Shown in pieces: positions 1 to 8,477 of a stretch of 64,000 nucleotides of DNA. Source of the DNA: Aurantiacibacter poecillastricola (GTDB lineage: Bacteria > Pseudomonadota > Alphaproteobacteria > Sphingomonadales > Sphingomonadaceae); assembly GCF_030730945.1 (NCBI RefSeq), contig NZ_JAVAMS010000003.1, forward strand, positions 124,001 to 188,000. The letters are read 5' to 3'. The position numbers and the translations under genes were made by a program. The notes below the pieces were generated by a model. That model did not search any database. It was not told the origin of the DNA and saw only the letters and a list, made by a program, of their open reading frames with translations. Each line of letters opens with the position of its first letter. Position 1 is the stretch's first letter.

Positions 1-240
1 GCGGGTGGGCGAACCGACGACGATGCCGTCATATTCGGTCAGCTTGTCCGGCCCCTCGATGCAGCTGTGCCCGTCCATCGTGGTGAAACCGGCGCTCTTC
101 ACCACTTCTTCCGGCGCGGTTTCGGGGACATGGCGCACGTCGCATTCGTGCCCTGCGTTGCGCACCCCCTCCGCGACGGCTTCCGCCATCGTGGCCGTGT
201 GTCCGTAGGAGGAATAATAGAGCACGAGAATACGAGCCAT
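1..240 (-). CDS. wrbA: NAD(P)H:quinone oxidoreductase WrbA (3' end beyond window)
   Basis: Only the first 80 codons are present; the gene runs off the left edge. The N-terminus MARILVLYYSSYGHT is a flavodoxin-fold beta strand plus FMN phosphate-binding loop, and the visible part ends in GSPTR, the second FMN loop of the WrbA family. The start is preceded by AAAGGA about nine bases upstream. WrbA proteins are cytoplasmic FMN enzymes that reduce quinones by two electrons and so limit redox cycling. It is divergent from a flavin oxidoreductase fusion gene, with about 190 bases between the two starts. Family assignment is firm for the visible part; the C-terminal half cannot be checked. Confidence 0.9.
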   Translation of the reverse strand, partial: MARILVLYYSSYGHTATMAEAVAEGVRNAGHECDVRHVPETAPEEVVKSAGFTTMDGHSCIEGPDKLTEYDGIVVGSPTR

Positions 241-433
241 GAGGTATCGTCCTTTGTGTTGTCGCACGGTATGCAGGCGCAAGCCCTGCGAGGAGTTTTC
301 CGACCGTGCCTAGGGTGAGTCTGTCAGGCTTGGCAATGCAGCGACCGCGTGCAGGTTCCATTTCGGGACCAAAGGCGGTGGCGCATGCCGGGCCTTCGCC
401 AATGTGACGCGACAAGCCAGGAGAGCTTTGTTC

Positions 434-2059
434 ATGGAAACGATGGGTGACGATCTTGAGACCATGAAGCGCGTGCCGCTCGCTCCCGAGCACGTATCCC
501 GAATTCACGACATCGGCACGGAGCGGACATACCGCGCCGGCGACATGGTGGCCGAAGTGGGCGACCCCATGGACGAATTCCTCTACGTCACCGGAGGAGA
601 GATCGAAGTCGTCGATCCCTATTCCGGCGGACGCATGTTCGAAGCCGCGATCGGCCCCACGCAGTTCATGGGCGAGATCGGCTTCCTGAATGCCGGTAGC
701 TGGACGCTGGGCATGCGCGCGGCGAAGGATACGACCGTCATCGCCGTCCCGCGCGAGGACATGCTCGACCTGATGCGGCGCGTACCGGAACTCTCCGACC
801 ATATCATTACCGTCTATGCCGCGCGGCGCAGGCGCACTTTCGAGGAGAGCCGCAGTTCCATCAAGCTGGTGGGTGCCGATCAGGATACCGCGGTGCAGCA
901 GGTGGAGAGCTTCCTCAGACGTAACCGCATCCCCTACCAGGCCTACGACCTCGAAGGGTCCGACGAGGAGAGCGTGGCGCTCTGCACGCTGGCGGAGCAC
1001 ACGCCTGCCGTCATCTTCAACCGTGACGAGGTGATCGCCGATCCCACTCCGCGCAAGATCGCCCAGCGTCTCGGCCTCGATCTCGATATCAATCGCGACC
1101 AGACCTACGACGTGCTGATCGTGGGCGGCGGCCCCGGCGGAGTGGCAGCGGCAGTCTATGCAGGTGCGGAGGGGCTGTGCGCGCTGCTGGTGGAAGACAC
1201 CGCGATCGGCGGGCAGGCAGGCACCTCGAGCAGGATCGAGAACTACATGGGCTTTCCCACCGGTATCTCGGGCTCGGACCTTGTCTATCGCGGCGAGATC
1301 CAGGCGCTGAAATTCGGTACGCGTTTCGTGATGCCGCGACGGGTAGTGCATCTCGACAAGCTGGAGGATGGCCGGTTCTGCGCATCGATGGATGATGACG
1401 CAAAGGTCAGCGCGCGCGCAGTGGTGGTGGCGACGGGCGTGCAATATCGCCGCCTGCCGCTTGACAGGCTTGCCGAGTTCGAAGGCGCGGGCATCTACTA
1501 TGCCGCCACCGACATGGAAGCGCGCTTCTGCCGCAGGTCGCAGGCGGTGGTGGTCGGCGGCGGAAATTCGGCGGGACAGGCTGCCATGTTCCTGAGCCGC
1601 GTGGCCGATCACGTGCACGTGGTGGTGCGCGGCGACAGCCTCGCATCCTCGATGAGCGAATACCTCACCCACCGGCTGGAGAACGATCCCGGCATCACGA
1701 TCCATTACGAAAGCGAGATCACCAGGCTGTCAGGCGAGAATCGGCTGCGCGAGGTGACGCTGACCGGCCCCGAGGGCGAGGAGCAGGTCGAGACCACCGG
1801 CCTCTTCATCATGATCGGCGCCGCGCCTAATACCGGCTGGCTGAACGACATGGTGGACCTCGACGAGCGCGGCTTCGTGAAGACCGGCGAGGGGATCGGC
1901 GCGCGCAGCAAGTACGAGACCTCGACTCCCGGCATCTACGCCATCGGCGATGTCCGTTCGGGCTCGGTCAAGCGCGTCGCCAGCGCCGTGGGAGAGGGCA
2001 GCGTGGTGATCGGCGCAGCGTGGGATCACGTGGCCGCGCAACTGGATGGCGAGGGTTAG
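434..2059 (+). CDS. Cyclic-nucleotide-binding / thioredoxin-reductase-like FAD oxidoreductase
   Basis: Protein of 541 residues with three parts. Residues about 15-130 are a CRP-type cyclic-nucleotide-binding fold (GDPMDEFLYVTGGEIEVVD). Residues about 145-215 look like a thioredoxin or glutaredoxin fold without a CxxC. From about 225 onward there is a thioredoxin-reductase-like body with the FAD motif GGGPGG (231-236), GGQAGTSS, the NAD(P) motif GGGNSAG (375-381) and a C-terminal GDVRSG flavin motif. The redox-active CxxC of true TrxR is missing: the equivalent stretch reads YYAATDMEARFC. It is therefore probably not a canonical thioredoxin reductase. ATG 434 is chosen over the GTG at 404 because AGGAGAG lies about nine bases before it. 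Substrate and ligand are unknown. Confidence 0.85.
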   Translation: METMGDDLETMKRVPLAPEHVSRIHDIGTERTYRAGDMVAEVGDPMDEFLYVTGGEIEVVDPYSGGRMFEAAIGPTQFMGEIGFLNAGSWTLGMRAAKDTTVIAVPREDMLDLMRRVPELSDHIITVYAARRRRTFEESRSSIKLVGADQDTAVQQVESFLRRNRIPYQAYDLEGSDEESVALCTLAEHTPAVIFNRDEVIADPTPRKIAQRLGLDLDINRDQTYDVLIVGGGPGGVAAAVYAGAEGLCALLVEDTAIGGQAGTSSRIENYMGFPTGISGSDLVYRGEIQALKFGTRFVMPRRVVHLDKLEDGRFCASMDDDAKVSARAVVVATGVQYRRLPLDRLAEFEGAGIYYAATDMEARFCRRSQAVVVGGGNSAGQAAMFLSRVADHVHVVVRGDSLASSMSEYLTHRLENDPGITIHYESEITRLSGENRLREVTLTGPEGEEQVETTGLFIMIGAAPNTGWLNDMVDLDERGFVKTGEGIGARSKYETSTPGIYAIGDVRSGSVKRVASAVGEGSVVIGAAWDHVAAQLDGEG

Positions 2060-2066
2060 GAAAGGA

Positions 2067-2141
2067 TGGTGCCCGGGGGCGGAGTCGAACCACCGACACG
2101 ACGATTTTCAGTCGTCTGCTCTACCACTGAGCTACCCAGGC
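2067..2141 (-). tRNA. tRNA-Phe (GAA)
   Basis: Read on the minus strand this folds as a complete cloverleaf: acceptor stem GCCTGGG/CCCGGGC with one G-T pair, D arm with AGCTCAGTGGTAGAGC, anticodon stem GACGA/TCGTC around the loop CTGAAAA (anticodon GAA), and a T arm with GGTTCGACTCC. The 3' CCA is encoded. It lies downstream of yacG in the same orientation and so could be read as the tail of the infA-maf-RNase-yacG unit. Confidence 0.97.
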
Positions 2142-2243
2142 GTTGCATCTGCGACAGGCATCTTCGAAGTGCCCGGCGGTGCAAATGAGAGCGGCCCTAT
2201 GGCGAAGCGCGCGCCGCTTGGCAAGCCCCGATGGCGGGAAATT

Positions 2244-2408
2244 TCAGTCGTCCTGCGCGATATCTTCGGGCGAGGCTGGCGGGCCCGGCACGGTGTAGCC
2301 ATCGTTGAACCACTGCGCGAGATCGCGGTCGCGGCATCGACTGGAACAGAAGGGCGCGAATTCGGGCTGGCGGGGCTTCTTGCAGATCGGACAGGGTCTG
2401 GTGCTCAT
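2244..2408 (-). CDS. yacG: DNA gyrase inhibitor / zinc-binding protein YacG
   Basis: A 54-residue protein starting MSTRPCPICKKP. It carries the YacG zinc knuckle: CPIC at residues 6-9 and C-SSR-C at residues 21-25. In E. coli YacG binds zinc and inhibits gyrase by contacting GyrB; a similar role is inferred here. Its ATG overlaps the stop of the upstream RNase gene (ATGA), which implies translational coupling, and tRNA-Phe follows about 100 bases downstream. The length (54) is slightly short for the family but all four cysteines are present. Confidence 0.9.
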   Translation of the reverse strand: MSTRPCPICKKPRQPEFAPFCSSRCRDRDLAQWFNDGYTVPGPPASPEDIAQDD

Positions 2409-3379
2409 CGCTCCACTAGCTGGGCGTGGGGAGCTTCCATCGCAAGGGTGTTATCTTGTCGCGTGGTCACCTCGCGCCCTGTGCAACGACGCAATTCGGC
2501 CAGCCACTCCTCGCTCAGCCGCTCCAATACCGAGGGGTGCGCGGTGAGTTCGATGACGCCCGCACCCTCCAGTCCCTCTGCGCGGCGGAGCAACTGGCGG
2601 GCGGCGAAACCGGCGCGGTTATAGGCGGCGCGGTGCAGCAGGGAGGGCCGCTCCAGCCGGGCGACCAGTTGCACGAAGCCGAAGCCGTTCATCGCGGTAC
2701 GCTCGTGTGGCCACTTCACGAGCGCGGTGGCGAGTGCCGAATCGACCGCACGGCGATCTTCCTTGCCGGGAAGGGTCGGGAAATCGACGCCGATATTGCC
2801 GCGCAGGTCCAGGCGCCTGATGGCTGTTCCGAATGCCTTGGCAGCGGCAAGCGCGAGTTCCGATGGCGCGAGATCCCCATCCACGTCGCACACGGTCATG
2901 GCCGGGGTGCAGGCAAAGTTCAGCGCGCCGCCGGGAAAGGCGATGCGTCCGTCCAACGCCTCGCTCACCAGTTCATCCCAGTCGCACTCGGGAAACCGCC
3001 GGACGCGGCGGACGGCGTGGTGGCCCGCTTCCAGCCCTTCGGCAAGCGAAGGGGCGGGGCGGATCGGCGCGTCGGTCGGGCGGGCCTGCGCATGCTTGGC
3101 GCGGCCTGCTTCGGCAAGGGCGGGGCGGGTGATCTGTAGGCGAATGCGCGCACCTTCGGCAGCATCCCTCGGCAAGCGGTCGACCAGCGCGATGCGTCCA
3201 TTATCGAAGCGGGCCGTCCCGCGTGAGGAGCCACTGACGCGAGATACAAGCGTGGCCTCTTCCACCAGTCCGGCAGTCAGGCCGCCGGGCCATTGCACCA
3301 GCGCCTCGGCAATGGTCGCCCCGTCGAGCCGGATCGCGCGATGTTCGCCGATCCCTTCCTCGACGAACCACTCAGCCAA
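2405..3379 (-). CDS. Ribonuclease E/G family protein (short form)
   Basis: 324 residues, resembling the RNase E/G catalytic core but much shorter than RNase E (over 800) and shorter than RNase G (about 490). The N-terminus has the recognisable EEGIGEHRAI start. Acidic motifs matching the metal-binding catalytic region are visible as CDVDGDLAP and RLDLRGNIGVDFPTL. No clear complete S1 insert or zinc-link CxxC is seen. Start is TTG 3379, overlapping the maf stop by eight bases; no better start exists nearby. The order infA-maf-RNase-yacG suggests a translation/RNA-processing operon. Whether it is an active nuclease is inference. Confidence 0.8.
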   Translation of the reverse strand: MAEWFVEEGIGEHRAIRLDGATIAEALVQWPGGLTAGLVEEATLVSRVSGSSRGTARFDNGRIALVDRLPRDAAEGARIRLQITRPALAEAGRAKHAQARPTDAPIRPAPSLAEGLEAGHHAVRRVRRFPECDWDELVSEALDGRIAFPGGALNFACTPAMTVCDVDGDLAPSELALAAAKAFGTAIRRLDLRGNIGVDFPTLPGKEDRRAVDSALATALVKWPHERTAMNGFGFVQLVARLERPSLLHRAAYNRAGFAARQLLRRAEGLEGAGVIELTAHPSVLERLSEEWLAELRRCTGREVTTRQDNTLAMEAPHAQLVER

Positions 3380-3953
3380 GGCGGAACCCGGCGGATTTTA
3401 GCAGTAGCCGCGTCTCGTAAAGCGGCAGGCCGACGACGGCTGAGTGGCTCCCCTGGATCCACGGGATTAGCGCCTCGGCCATGCCCTGTATGGCATATCC
3501 GCCGGCCTTGCCGTGCCATTCTCCGCTGTCGATATAGGCGTCGATCTCTTCATCGCTCAGTCGCTTGAAGCGTAATTGCGTCTCGGCGAGTTTTGCGCGC
3601 AGGGTGCCATCGGGGGCGGCAAGGGCGATCGCGGAAAGCACGCGGTGACGCCGGCCCGACAGCAGCGCGAGGCACCGGCGCGCGGTAGCCTCGTCCTCGG
3701 CCTTGGGCAGGATGCGGCGCCCGGCCGCGACAACCGTGTCGCCCGCCAGCACGTGCGAGCCTTCGGGAGCAATTGCCAGCGCCTTCTCGCGCGCCATGCG
3801 CTGCGCATAATCGCGCGGCAGTTCGCCCGAGGCAGGCGTTTCGTCGATGTCGGCAGGTGCTATGCGGTCCGCCTCTATCCCGAGGCGCGCAAGCCATTCA
3901 CGGCGGCGCGGGCTGGCGGAGGCCAGGGTGAGCGAGAGCGTTTCGCTGGCCAC
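3372..3953 (-). CDS. maf: Maf-family nucleoside triphosphate pyrophosphatase
   Basis: 193 residues beginning VASETLSLTLASASPRRR. The SASPRR motif near the N-terminus, the AGDTVV metal/substrate motif near residue 80, and the C-terminal GKAGGYAIQG and GSHSAVVGLP segments are the Maf signature. Maf proteins hydrolyse non-canonical or modified NTPs (dTTP/UTP or m7GTP, depending on subfamily). The start is set at GTG 3953; the open frame continues upstream into infA, but homologues begin just before SLTLASASPRR. It sits between infA and the RNase gene and overlaps the latter by eight bases. Confidence 0.92.
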   Translation of the reverse strand: MASETLSLTLASASPRRREWLARLGIEADRIAPADIDETPASGELPRDYAQRMAREKALAIAPEGSHVLAGDTVVAAGRRILPKAEDEATARRCLALLSGRRHRVLSAIALAAPDGTLRAKLAETQLRFKRLSDEEIDAYIDSGEWHGKAGGYAIQGMAEALIPWIQGSHSAVVGLPLYETRLLLKSAGFRLG

Positions 3954-3970
3954 GGGGCGCGCCGGCAGCC

Positions 3971-4222
3971 CTAGCTGTTGTAACCCGGAGGTCCGCCGCG
4001 GCCCGGCATGAAGCGATAGGTGATGCGCGCCTTGGTAAGGTCGTAAGGTGTCAGTTCGCACAGCACCTCGTCACCCACCAGCACCCGGATGCGGTTCTTG
4101 CGCATGCGCCCGGCGGTGTGTCCCAGGACTTCGTGGCCATTCTCGAGTTCGACGCGGAACATTGCGTTGGGCAGCAGTTCGACCACCTTGCCGCGCATTT
4201 CGAGAAGTTCTTCCTTAGCCAT
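3971..4222 (-). CDS. infA: Translation initiation factor IF-1
   Basis: 83 residues, starting [20 protein letters not shown] and containing [14 protein letters not shown] and [15 protein letters not shown], the conserved S1-type OB fold of IF-1. The usual IF-1 ends near residue 72; this one adds a tail [12 protein letters not shown], which I believe is a lineage feature. IF-1 binds the ribosomal A site during initiation. It is the first gene of the minus-strand cluster, with the TonB-dependent receptor diverging upstream. Confidence 0.97.
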   Translation of the reverse strand: MAKEELLEMRGKVVELLPNAMFRVELENGHEVLGHTAGRMRKNRIRVLVGDEVLCELTPYDLTKARITYRFMPGRGGPPGYNS

Positions 4223-4442
4223 TCAGTCGCCTTGTCCTTGTACCGGGAAACAGGAGTGTCGAAAAATCCGGGTTGAATTACGTATCCTTGGGCGCGCGCT
4301 TTAGCGGCACCTACGGCAAATTGGAAGATGCGCCATGCATTTGGCCTGAAAAGCCCTGCAAGCACCGGTACATCTGCGACAAAATACGACAAGGGCCCGT
4401 CTTGTCTCGCTGTGCGTTGCAGCACATACGCCCGCCCCGGGA

Positions 4443-7265
4443 GTGGACGTTGATCGTGTCCGGAGTTCAGATACCTTGCAATTTGCCTTGTCGTGCAGCG
4501 CCCTGGCGCTCGCTGCCGTGCTTGCCGCTGCCCCTTTTACCGATGCCGCCGCGCAGCAGGTGCAGGAAGACGCCCCCGCTCCTCAGCCGGATCCATTGGA
4601 CGATGACATCAACACCATCGTGGTGCTCGGCGCGCGCCTGACCGACAGGGTGGACGCGCCCGAGCCGCCGATCCTCGAACTCGAGGAGCAGGACATCGCG
4701 GCATACGGCGCTGGCTCGATCGAGGAATTGCTCCAGGCGCTCGGTCCGCAGGTCACGTCGTCGCGCGGACGCGGCGGCGGGGGCAGGCCGGTGATCCTGG
4801 TGAACGGCGTGCGCATCTCCTCCTTCCGCGAACTGCGCAGCTATCCGCCCGAGGCGATCGAGCGCACCGAGGTGTTCAGCGAAGAAGTGGCCCAGCGCTA
4901 CGGCTATTCGCCCGATCAGCGCGTGGTGAACTTCATCCTGAAGGACAATTTCGCAAGCTACGAAATCGAAGGCGAATACGGCCAGCCATTCGATGGCGGT
5001 TTCTCGCAGCAGGAAGTGGAAGGCACTTATCTGCGCATCGACGGGCCGAGCAGGCTCAACCTCAATCTCGAATGGGAGAATTCCAGCCTCCTGACCGAAG
5101 CGGAGCGGGATATCGTGCAGGCCGACGGCAACCGCCCCGACCTCGCCAGCGATCCGGACCCGGCGCGATATCGCAGTCTCGTCAGCGATTCGGCGGGGGT
5201 CGAGGCGACCGCCAACTGGACCACCAGTCTTGGCGAGGACAGCAATTCTTTGTCGCTGAATGCCACATACGAGCGCGCCGACAGCTTGCGCTTTCAGGGG
5301 CTCGACACGGTCCTGCTGACCAATTCCACGGGCAATTCGCTGCTGCGCGCCTTCAACGAGAGCGATCCGCTGACGGTCGACAGCCGCGACGAATCTTATT
5401 CCTTCGGCAGTACGCTCAATCTCAATCCGGGCGACTGGGAAGTGACCGGCACGCTCGACGGGACCTATTCCGACAACCAGAGCCGGATAGCGCGGCGAGT
5501 GGATACAACTGCATTGCTGGCAGACGCCGCTGCCGACCTGTTGCCGCTTGACGCAGAGCTTGGCGCGTTTCCGGATGCCGGTTTCGACGAAGCGCTGACC
5601 GATACCTATACTGTCAACGCTCTGGCGACGGCGCGTGGTAATCCGCTCTATCTCCCTGCCGGCGACGTGGCTCTGACGCTTAGCACTGGCTATAGCTGGA
5701 ACCGCATCGAGAGCAGCGACACCCGCACCCTGGCATCCGATACACAGCTGACACGAGGACAGCTATCGGCGGGCGCTAACCTTTCGATCCCGCTCACCAG
5801 CCGCGAAGAAGATGTCCTTGGCGCGGTTGGCGATTTCACGCTTACCTTGAATGGGGGCGTGAACCACCTCTCCGATTTCGGCACGCTTTACGACTGGACA
5901 GCGGGGCTGACCTGGGGTGTGACCGATACGCTCACCTTTACAGCGACGCATATCAACCGCGACGTTGCGCCTTCGCTTGCTCAACTGGGCAATCCCGTCA
6001 TCGCCACGCCGAACGTGCCGGTGTTCGACATCGCCAACAACGAGACTGTGCTTGCCACGGTTATCAGCGGCGGCAATCCGGGCCTGCCCGCCCAGAAGCA
6101 GAGCGACTGGGCATTCGGCGTAAACTGGGAGCTGCCTTTCATCGACCGGGGGTCCGTCTCGGTCGACTATTACGACAACCATTCCGACGACGTTACCGAC
6201 GGGCTGCCGACCCTCACGCCCGAGATCGAGGCCGCGTTTCCCGGCCGTGTAACGCGCGATGCGACCGGCCGGCTGATCGAGCTTGACGAGCGCTTCGTCA
6301 CGTTTGCCGAGCGAGACGAGCGGCGCCTGCAATTCGGGCTGAACCTTTCAGGGCAGATCGGGGGCGAGGAAGAGCGCGGCGGTCCCGGCGAGGGGCGGCG
6401 AGGGCCTCCGGCGGGTGCAACCGGTCGGCCCGCCGATGGACCAGTTGGAGGAGGCGAGCAGTTCCAGGCGATGCGGGCCGCATTCTGCGTACGCGACGCG
6501 GACGAAATGCTCGATCTTTTCAACCGCGCGTTGATGGCACAGGCAGCGGGCGAGCCCGCTCCCCTCGATGCCGAAGGACAGCCGATCCGGATCCCGCCCG
6601 GGATGCTGGAGCGGCTGGTGGGCGAGGATGGACGCATCGACACCGAGCGCTTCACCGCAGTTCGTGAACGCGTCTGCAGTACCGAAGGCGCTCCTGCGGC
6701 ATCCACGGGGGGCGAAGGAAGGCGTGGTGGCGGCCGGGGAGGACCGCGCTTCGGTCCGTTCGGGGGTGGCGGAGATGGTCCGCCCCAGGGGCGCTGGTTC
6801 TTCAACCTCGACTACACGCTGGAGCTGGAGAACACCGTGCTGATCGCGCCCGGCCTTGCCCGACTGGACCTGCTCGACGGCGATGCGCTGGCTGGCACCC
6901 AGCCCCGCCACAATGTCCGTGCCCGCGGCGGCGCCTTCTATGACGGCTTCGGAGCTATCGTCTTTGCCGACTATACCGGTGCTTCGCGGCTTGAGGGTTC
7001 GGGTAACGCGGGCAGCACCGACCTGTTCTTCGGCGACTTCCTGACTGTCAACCTGCGCACTTTCGTCGATCTCGGCGAGCGCGAACGGTTGGTGGAGGCA
7101 GTGCCCTTCCTGAAAGGCACGCGGCTCGGCCTCGACATCGACAACATCTTCGATGCGCGCCAGCGGGTGACCGACAGCAATGGTGTGGTGCCGCTGCGCT
7201 ACCAGCCGTTCCTGATCGATCCGCGCGGTCGCAGCTTCGAGATCGAGCTGCGCAAGGTGTTCTAG
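4443..7265 (+). CDS. TonB-dependent outer-membrane receptor with Gly/Arg-rich insert
   Basis: 940 residues. A signal peptide (about residues 12-39, ending DAAAQQ) precedes a plug domain (about 50-165: VVLGARLTD, PVILVNGVRISSF, DQRVVNFILKDNF) and a long beta-barrel ending in a terminal aromatic (ELRKVF), as the BAM complex requires. Such receptors import siderophores, vitamin B12 or oligosaccharides using TonB energy; the substrate here is unknown. Residues about 640-783 form an unusual insert: two Gly/Arg/Pro-rich linkers flanking an alpha-helical stretch with two cysteines (682 and 745). The GTG at 4443 is the longest start; TTG 4476 is an alternative that still leaves a signal peptide. It ends four bases into the convergent flavoprotein gene. 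Confidence 0.9.
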   Translation: MDVDRVRSSDTLQFALSCSALALAAVLAAAPFTDAAAQQVQEDAPAPQPDPLDDDINTIVVLGARLTDRVDAPEPPILELEEQDIAAYGAGSIEELLQALGPQVTSSRGRGGGGRPVILVNGVRISSFRELRSYPPEAIERTEVFSEEVAQRYGYSPDQRVVNFILKDNFASYEIEGEYGQPFDGGFSQQEVEGTYLRIDGPSRLNLNLEWENSSLLTEAERDIVQADGNRPDLASDPDPARYRSLVSDSAGVEATANWTTSLGEDSNSLSLNATYERADSLRFQGLDTVLLTNSTGNSLLRAFNESDPLTVDSRDESYSFGSTLNLNPGDWEVTGTLDGTYSDNQSRIARRVDTTALLADAAADLLPLDAELGAFPDAGFDEALTDTYTVNALATARGNPLYLPAGDVALTLSTGYSWNRIESSDTRTLASDTQLTRGQLSAGANLSIPLTSREEDVLGAVGDFTLTLNGGVNHLSDFGTLYDWTAGLTWGVTDTLTFTATHINRDVAPSLAQLGNPVIATPNVPVFDIANNETVLATVISGGNPGLPAQKQSDWAFGVNWELPFIDRGSVSVDYYDNHSDDVTDGLPTLTPEIEAAFPGRVTRDATGRLIELDERFVTFAERDERRLQFGLNLSGQIGGEEERGGPGEGRRGPPAGATGRPADGPVGGGEQFQAMRAAFCVRDADEMLDLFNRALMAQAAGEPAPLDAEGQPIRIPPGMLERLVGEDGRIDTERFTAVRERVCSTEGAPAASTGGEGRRGGGRGGPRFGPFGGGGDGPPQGRWFFNLDYTLELENTVLIAPGLARLDLLDGDALAGTQPRHNVRARGGAFYDGFGAIVFADYTGASRLEGSGNAGSTDLFFGDFLTVNLRTFVDLGERERLVEAVPFLKGTRLGLDIDNIFDARQRVTDSNGVVPLRYQPFLIDPRGRSFEIELRKVF

Positions 7266-8437
7266 AGCGCTTGCGCGGCTGCGTGACCGGAGGCCCAGGC
7301 CCACTGGAAGTTGTAGCCGCCTAGCCAGCCCGTTACATCCACCGCCTCGCCAATGGCATAGAGGCCGGGGACCTTGCGCGCCTCCATGGTCTTGGAGGAG
7401 AGCTCGGTGGTAGCGATGCCGCCCACGGTCACTTCGGCCTTGGCGAACCCTTCGGTGCCGCTGGGGCGAAATTCCCAGCGGGCGAGGCGATCCTCCGCTG
7501 CCCGGAGCGACTTGTCGGGGACATTGCCGAGGTCGCCGGGAAGGCCAAGCCGCTCTGTCAACACGTCTGCGAGCCTGTCCGGCAGGGACTCGCGAAGCAC
7601 CGCGCGAAGGGTGGCAGAGGGGCGCGCGCGCTTTTCCTCCAGCAGCCAGCCGAGGGGCGCATTGGGCAGAAAGCGGATTGTCACAGCATCGCCAGGCTTC
7701 CAATAGCTCGACACCTGTAGGATGGCCGGGCCAGAGAGACCCCTGTGGGTCAGCAGCGCCGCCTCACGGAAACTTGTCTTGTTGGCGCTTGCCTCGACCT
7801 CAGTCGCGACGCCGGAAAGTTCGCGAAACAGCAGGTCCTCACCGCCCAGCGTCAGCGGGACGAGGGCAGGGCGCGGCTCGACCACCTTCAGGCCGAACTG
7901 CCGCGCGAGGCGGTAGGCAAAGTCACTCGCGCCCATCTTGGGGATCGAAGGACCGCCTGTGGCGAGGACAAGCGCTGGCGCATCGAATGTACCTCTCTGC
8001 GTTTTGACGATGAAGCGCCCTTCTTCATGCGAGACAGCTGAAACATCCTCGCTGCAGCGTATCTCCACGCGGCCCGGACCGGCATTGCATTCGGCCAGTA
8101 GCATGTCGACGATCTGCTTTGCCGACCCGTCGCAGAACAGCTGCCCCAGCGTCTTTTCGTGCCAGGCGATGCCGTGCTTTTCCACCAGCGCGAGGAAATC
8201 TCGGGCGGTGTAGCGGCTGAGCGCGGACTTGGCGAAATGCGGATTGTCGGAGAGATAGTTCGACGGACCCGCGCCGATATTGGTGAAATTGCAGCGCCCT
8301 CCGCCCGAGATGAGGATCTTCTTCCCCACGGTGGCCGCGCGCTCCAGCACCAGCACGTCACGCCCGCGCTGGCCTGCCACGGCGGCGCAGAACAGGCCCG
8401 CAGCTCCGCCACCCAGAATGATCGCATCATAAGCCAT
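7262..8437 (-). CDS. HI0933/YhiN-family NAD(P)/FAD-dependent oxidoreductase
   Basis: 391 residues. The N-terminus has the dinucleotide motif GGGAAGLF (about 9-16). It is followed by KILISGGGRCNFTN, the hallmark of the HI0933-like (BaiN/YhiN) family, and a C-terminal GYNFQWAWASG motif. These are soluble flavoproteins whose physiological substrate is mostly unknown; some relatives act on bile-acid enones. The start MAYDAIILGG is at the usual place. The stop overlaps the convergent TonB-receptor stop by four bases. It follows the diguanylate cyclase on the same strand, 40 bases downstream, so co-transcription is possible. Confidence 0.9.
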   Translation of the reverse strand: MAYDAIILGGGAAGLFCAAVAGQRGRDVLVLERAATVGKKILISGGGRCNFTNIGAGPSNYLSDNPHFAKSALSRYTARDFLALVEKHGIAWHEKTLGQLFCDGSAKQIVDMLLAECNAGPGRVEIRCSEDVSAVSHEEGRFIVKTQRGTFDAPALVLATGGPSIPKMGASDFAYRLARQFGLKVVEPRPALVPLTLGGEDLLFRELSGVATEVEASANKTSFREAALLTHRGLSGPAILQVSSYWKPGDAVTIRFLPNAPLGWLLEEKRARPSATLRAVLRESLPDRLADVLTERLGLPGDLGNVPDKSLRAAEDRLARWEFRPSGTEGFAKAEVTVGGIATTELSSKTMEARKVPGLYAIGEAVDVTGWLGGYNFQWAWASGHAAAQAL

Positions 8438-8477
8438 GGGGCTGCGCGTTAGAAGCGATTTGCGCGCGCGTCCAAGC

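Noticed and set aside
29..1705. 558-codon antisense open frame over the CRP/TrxR-like gene.
   Set aside because: It is an antisense shadow of a firmly recognised gene in a GC-rich genome, with no recognisable motif or ribosome-binding site.
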